Assembly (NCBI GenBank): GCA_947449015.1
Contig: CANFQA010000005.1
Span: 30,211 to 94,210, forward strand
Direction of reading: 5' to 3'
From: Microthrixaceae bacterium
GTDB taxonomy: Bacteria; Actinomycetota; Acidimicrobiia; Acidimicrobiales; Acidimicrobilacustridaceae
Length of the DNA stretch: 64,000 nucleotides
The notes under the pieces were generated by a model that was given only the letters and a program-made list of their open reading frames with translations, did no database searches and had not been told where the DNA came from. Of this stretch, positions 60,588 through 64,000 are shown piece after piece. Position 1 is the stretch's first letter, and the number at the start of each line of letters is the position of its first letter. Position numbers and translations under genes: made by a program.

Positions 60588-61264
60588 ATGGCGAAGTCGT
60601 CCTCACCGACGACATTGGGTCGACCTTCACACGCATAGTTACGGCTGCCTTCGAGGCCCGAAGACGAGAGAATTTCTCGATTGCGTTCTCCGGCGGCGAA
60701 ACCGCGCGTCGTTGCTATGAGCATCTGGCCATCTCTGGCGCCGAGACTTTCTGGTCATCGGTCGAGGCGTACTGGGGCGATGAGCGCTGCGTCCCACTCG
60801 ATGATCCAGACTCCAACTTCCTGCTGGCTCAAGAGGCTTTTGGGGCAAGATTCGAGCAACTGGGGAGCGCCCATCCAATGGTCTGCGAGAACAACGGTGC
60901 TTTGTCCTACAACGACCTGTTGGCCTCGATCCCGCCGATCGATCTGGTTCACCTCGGTCTTGGACCGGACGGGCATACGGCGTCACTGTTCCCCGAATCC
61001 ACGGCCCTTACCGCAGACCCCAACCTGCTCGCGTGTTCCAACCTCGATCCGTCCGGACGCAACCCACATCCGAGGATGACCCTCACCTACGCCGGGATCA
61101 AACGGTCATCGCTTGTCGTGGTGACCGTCGAGGGTGCCAGCAAGCACGAAGCCCTGACCCGCGTCCTCGAAGGTGACCCAAGCGCACCGGCTTCTGCAAT
61201 CGATGCGGCCAACCTCATTTGGATCGTGGACTCCGACGCGCTCGGCACCTCACGACACCGATAG
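60584..61264 (+). CDS. pgl: 6-phosphogluconolactonase
   Basis: 226 residues. It hydrolyses 6-phosphogluconolactone in the oxidative pentose-phosphate pathway. Family marks are FSIAFSGGETARRCYEHLA, YWGDERCVPLDDPDSNF, LVHLGLGPDGHTASLFPES and RMTLTYAGIKRSSLVVVTVEGASKHEAL. The active-site His in GPDGHTAS is present. It is coupled to tal by an ATGA overlap. No glucose-6-phosphate dehydrogenase or 6-phosphogluconate dehydrogenase gene is visible in the window. Confidence 0.93.
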   Translation: MNGEVVLTDDIGSTFTRIVTAAFEARRRENFSIAFSGGETARRCYEHLAISGAETFWSSVEAYWGDERCVPLDDPDSNFLLAQEAFGARFEQLGSAHPMVCENNGALSYNDLLASIPPIDLVHLGLGPDGHTASLFPESTALTADPNLLACSNLDPSGRNPHPRMTLTYAGIKRSSLVVVTVEGASKHEALTRVLEGDPSAPASAIDAANLIWIVDSDALGTSRHR

Positions 61265-61267
61265 GGT
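61262..61267 (+). promoter_or_regulatory. Putative -10 element (TAGGGT) of fbiC, leaderless
   Basis: TAGGGT overlaps the pgl stop and lies six bases before the fbiC ATG, so fbiC is probably expressed from its own leaderless promoter. Confidence 0.5.
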
Positions 61268-61273
61268 TCGGTC

Positions 61274-63613
61274 ATGTCGCGCTTTGACGCACCCCTCGAT
61301 GACCTCCTAGCCCAAGCGCGTGCTGTACGCGATGCGCAATGGGGATCTCGCGTCACCTATTCGCCAAAGGTCTTCATCCCACTCACGATGTTGTGCCGCG
61401 ACCGATGCGGATATTGCACCTTTGCCCAGCCACCAGCTCGACTGGACTCGCCGTATCTCTCCCCGTCTCAGGTCCGGGCCCTCGCTGTTTCCGGAGCTCG
61501 TGTGGGCTGTCACGAAGCGCTGTTCACACTCGGTGAGGCCCCCGAAGAGCGGTACCCGGTGGCCGCCGAGTGGCTCACCGCACACGGCTACAGCACGACC
61601 GTCGACTACATCATCGCCATGAGCCAGCTCGTTCTCGACGAGAGCGGGCTACTCCCCCATGCCAACGCTGGGGCGCTTTCCAAGACCGATCTAGAACGCC
61701 TGCGAGCAGTCTCACCATCGCAGGGAATGATGATCGAATCGCTCCGCGACGATCTGCTGTGTCACCGCGGCGCCCCCGATAAAACTCCGCAGCGCCGGCT
61801 TGCCACCCTTGAATGGGCGGGCGAACTGCAGATTCCGTTCACCACCGGCATTCTGGTTGGCATCGGCGAGGACCGTGTCGATCGCATCGAAGCGCTCGAA
61901 GCAATCGCTGCCTCACATCGTCGACATGGACATGTTCAGGAAGTCATCGTTCAGAACTTCCTGCCCAAGGAGGGCACGGCAATGCACGCCGAGCCCGCAT
62001 GTCCGCTTGATGTGTATCTCGATGCAATCGCGCTCGCCCGACTCATACTTCCGCCTGAGATTCATTTGCAGGCACCTCCAAACCTCTCGGATGATTTTGG
62101 GCTCCTACTCGATGCTGGTATCGATGATTGGGGTGGCGTTTCGCCGGTCACCGCCGATCATGTGAACCCAGAGCGACCCTGGCCGGATCTCGAGATCCTG
62201 CGAACAGTCACTGAGGAGCGTGGATTCTCCCTGGCGCCGCGCCTCACCGTGCACCCCGAGTTTGTGCTCGATCCTCAGCGCTGGATTCATTCTGATCTTC
62301 ACTTCGCCGTGATGGACAGATCTGACGCAGAGGGACTCGGACGCGATGACCCCGGAGCGGTTCTCCCCCAGCGTCTCACTCCCCCGTCACCAGAACAGGT
62401 TGACGACGGCATCGAGATACTCCAGATCGGGCCGCGTTCCACTGCCTGGTACTCGGGTGCGAGCGTGGCGCCGCCGCGACTGGTACCTGGACCTGGGCGA
62501 GCGCATGGCCGCGTGGCTGAGGTTCTCGAAGGCTCCCGAATGGGCCAGACCCTGGGCGTCGACGAGATCGTCACGCTGTTCTCCGCGAGGGGCCCCGGAC
62601 TCGAAGCTGTGGCCCGTCACGCCGACGAACTTCGCTCCGAGACCGTCGGTGACGTTGTCACCTGGGTGCATAACCGCAACATCAACTACACCAACGTCTG
62701 CACCTTCAAGTGCCGTTTCTGTGGATTCAGCAAAGGGCCGTTGTCGCTCAACCTTCGTGGCACGCCCTATCTACTCACGCTCGAAGATCTCGCCTCACGC
62801 ACGGCGGAAGCGGCTGCGCTCGGCGCCACTGAGGTCTGCCTTCAGGGTGGCATACATCCCGATTTTGACGGGGATTACTACATCGATGTCACTCGGGCCG
62901 TGAAAGAAGCGGCACCCAATATCCATGTGCATGGATTCACCGCGCTTGAGGTGACCGAGGGCGCCAAACGGCTTGGAGAACCTCTCGACCTCTACCTCCG
63001 ACGTCTTATGGAGGCTGGTCTACGCACGCTGCCGGGCACCGCTGCGGAGATCCTTGATGACGAGATCCGTGCCCTCATCTGTCCCGACAAGATCGACACC
63101 GACGAATGGCTAGATGCGCATCGAACGGCGCACCGCGTTGGCCTGCGATCCAATATCACCATCATGTTCGGATCGGTCGAGAACCCCGTTCATTGGGCCC
63201 GACATATTGTCCGCACGCGAGATCTGCAGGCTGAAACCGGTGGGTTCACCGAGTTCGTCCCCCTGCCCTTCGTGCATATGGCCACGCCTCTCTATCTGCA
63301 GCGACGGGCCCGTCGCGGGCCGACCTTTCGTGAGGCAGTCCTTATGCACGCGGTCCCCCGAATCGCATATCACGGCCTCATCGACAACGTGCAGGCCTCA
63401 TGGGTCAAGCTCGGCGCCGAGGGTGCACGCCAAATGCTTCAGTCCGGAGCCAATGACCTTGGTGGCACGCTGATGGATGAGAACATCAGCCGTGCTGCTG
63501 GTGCCGACCATGGGCAAGGTATGGAGCCCCAAGACTTCGCCGATCTGGTCGCACCGCTCGGACGCACTCTTGAGCAGCGAACAACGTTGTACGGACGGCT
63601 GACCACTGCCTGA
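61274..63613 (+). CDS. fbiC: Bifunctional FO synthase (CofG-CofH fusion)
   Basis: 779 residues. Makes FO, the deazaflavin chromophore of coenzyme F420, from 5-amino-6-ribitylaminouracil and tyrosine. Two radical-SAM domains are visible. The CofG half has C41-x3-C45-x2-C48 (CRDRCGYC) and the CofH half C476-x3-C480-x2-C483 (CTFKCRFC), each followed by its TIM-barrel motifs (EALFTLGEAPEERYP; EVCLQGGIHPDF). The fused form is typical of actinobacteria. It implies that F420-dependent enzymes exist elsewhere in the genome. Confidence 0.96.
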   Translation: MSRFDAPLDDLLAQARAVRDAQWGSRVTYSPKVFIPLTMLCRDRCGYCTFAQPPARLDSPYLSPSQVRALAVSGARVGCHEALFTLGEAPEERYPVAAEWLTAHGYSTTVDYIIAMSQLVLDESGLLPHANAGALSKTDLERLRAVSPSQGMMIESLRDDLLCHRGAPDKTPQRRLATLEWAGELQIPFTTGILVGIGEDRVDRIEALEAIAASHRRHGHVQEVIVQNFLPKEGTAMHAEPACPLDVYLDAIALARLILPPEIHLQAPPNLSDDFGLLLDAGIDDWGGVSPVTADHVNPERPWPDLEILRTVTEERGFSLAPRLTVHPEFVLDPQRWIHSDLHFAVMDRSDAEGLGRDDPGAVLPQRLTPPSPEQVDDGIEILQIGPRSTAWYSGASVAPPRLVPGPGRAHGRVAEVLEGSRMGQTLGVDEIVTLFSARGPGLEAVARHADELRSETVGDVVTWVHNRNINYTNVCTFKCRFCGFSKGPLSLNLRGTPYLLTLEDLASRTAEAAALGATEVCLQGGIHPDFDGDYYIDVTRAVKEAAPNIHVHGFTALEVTEGAKRLGEPLDLYLRRLMEAGLRTLPGTAAEILDDEIRALICPDKIDTDEWLDAHRTAHRVGLRSNITIMFGSVENPVHWARHIVRTRDLQAETGGFTEFVPLPFVHMATPLYLQRRARRGPTFREAVLMHAVPRIAYHGLIDNVQASWVKLGAEGARQMLQSGANDLGGTLMDENISRAAGADHGQGMEPQDFADLVAPLGRTLEQRTTLYGRLTTA

Positions 63614-63628
63614 GGCAGATCCCGAGCC

Positions 63629-63832
63629 TCAAAAATCAGAATCGGTCTGCTCCCGAAGGATTCCTGCTGCCTTCTCAACGGCCCGTCGGGCGCGTGTGAG
63701 GCGCTTCTCATCGACCGGCAGTTCCTTGCCGCCGGCGTCAATGGACTCCATCAAACGAGCGATTGCGAGATCGGCGAGTTCCTCTGCGATCAACTCAAGT
63801 CGGATTCGGATGTCATCAAACTCTCCTGCCAT
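63629..63832 (-). CDS. Small helical protein of unknown function
   Basis: 67 residues, almost all helix-forming and rich in charged residues (FDDIRIRLELIAEELADLAIARLMESIDAGG...RRAVEKAAGILREQ). It may form a coiled coil. No transmembrane segment, cysteines or known domain. It is convergent with fbiC and divergent from the next gene. It is the kind of short conserved actinobacterial protein seen near fbiC-type regions, but I cannot name a function. Confidence 0.6.
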   Translation of the reverse strand: MAGEFDDIRIRLELIAEELADLAIARLMESIDAGGKELPVDEKRLTRARRAVEKAAGILREQTDSDF

Positions 63833-63872
63833 CTACTGATCATGACGCACATGCTGTGACAGCGACGACCGC

Positions 63873-63878
63873 TAAGGT
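63873..63878 (+). promoter_or_regulatory. Putative -10 element (TAAGGT) of the last gene
   Basis: TAAGGT lies about 28 bases upstream of ATG 63907, leaving a short leader with a GAGAAGG ribosome-binding site. This is an example of a leadered start using the same -10 hexamer. Confidence 0.4.
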
Positions 63879-63906
63879 TGAAAACGTCCACTGACGAGAA
63901 GGCACG

Positions 63907-64000
63907 ATGTCGAAACCAGTTCCCTCAGAGATCGCCGACGACGACATTCACGAATGGATCTCATTCGAACATCGCGGCGAGACGTACACCTTCGATCTCA
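63907..64000 (+). CDS. N-terminal fragment of an unidentified gene, cut by the window end
   Basis: The ATG at 63907 follows a GAGAAGG ribosome-binding site by a few bases, and the frame stays open to the right edge. The 31 visible residues (starting MSKPVPSEIADDDIHEWISF, then a GETYTFDL segment) do not identify a family. The upstream TAAGGT element suggests its own promoter. Confidence 0.55.
   Translation, partial: MSKPVPSEIADDDIHEWISFEHRGETYTFDL

Overview
The window looks like a contiguous piece of an actinobacterial chromosome, most probably from the class Acidimicrobiia or a close relative. This rests on several things visible together: a complete Pup-proteasome locus (mpa, dop, pup, prcB, prcA, pafA, pafB, pafC), a fused CofG-CofH FO synthase (FbiC) for coenzyme F420, the gcvH-garA-ftsR-BFN-merR block known from mycobacteria, tatB-tatC-helY next to the paf genes, and moderately GC-rich codon use. 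No insertion sequence, phage, integrase, CRISPR array, rRNA or clear foreign island is visible. It is a dense housekeeping region with short intergenic gaps and many ATGA/GTGA overlaps.

Layout. 1-4012 (+): a partial gene, aroA, cmk, plsC and an acyl-CoA-dehydrogenase-like gene. 4040-5675 (-): an HD-domain protein and ispH. 5711-10115 (+): a DUF512 radical-SAM protein, der, a small zinc-ribbon membrane protein and a Baeyer-Villiger-type monooxygenase. Then tRNA-Pro(GGG), lysS, an MprF/DUF2156 protein and a SRAP protein. HIT (-) and pgsA (+) are divergent. 15501-19563 (+): gcvH, garA, ftsR, a BFN protein, merR and gcvT. Facing these, gcvP (-) has a tandem glycine riboswitch, with a class II aldolase upstream. 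At 23.7-25.5 kb (+) a cobalamin riboswitch precedes a secreted alpha/alpha-toroid protein and a zinc-finger protein. 25.7-31.3 kb holds a histidine phosphatase, an unusual charge-segregated protein, a HAD hydrolase, an enoyl-CoA hydratase, GNAT, and a DUF4193-like protein with a histone-H1-like tail. 31.4-38.8 kb (-): a double-domain ThyX relative, an M20 peptidase, a lipid-kinase-like fragment, helY, tatC and tatB. After gdpd (+) and lepB (-), 40.2-48.7 kb (-) is the Pup-proteasome block. A ferredoxin (+) follows, then trmI-ttuA-ttuB (-), a three-gene small membrane-protein operon (-), and a tightly coupled TetR / ADP-forming acyl-CoA synthetase / DacB / LON-domain operon (-). The last part (+) is tkt-tal-pgl and fbiC, then a small helical protein (-) and the start of a gene running off the end.

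How the parts work together. The proteasome block gives a Pup ligase (PafA), depupylase/deamidase (Dop), Pup, 20S core and ring ATPase (Mpa), next to the DNA-damage regulator pair PafBC. Glycine cleavage is split: gcvH and gcvT are on + with apparently leaderless promoters, while gcvP is on - under a glycine riboswitch. trmI-ttuA-ttuB would modify neighbouring T-loop bases of tRNA (m1A58 and 2-thio-T54). tkt-tal-pgl covers the non-oxidative pentose-phosphate pathway plus lactonase.

Most worth a second look: the B12-riboswitch-controlled secreted toroid protein, a possible bacterial counterpart of transcobalamin/intrinsic factor; the trmI-ttuA-ttuB operon beside the Pup system; the double ThyX-like protein with a split signature motif; the two proteins with extreme segregated charge; and a recurring TAnnnT-N6/7-start pattern that suggests widespread leaderless transcription and fixes many start codons.
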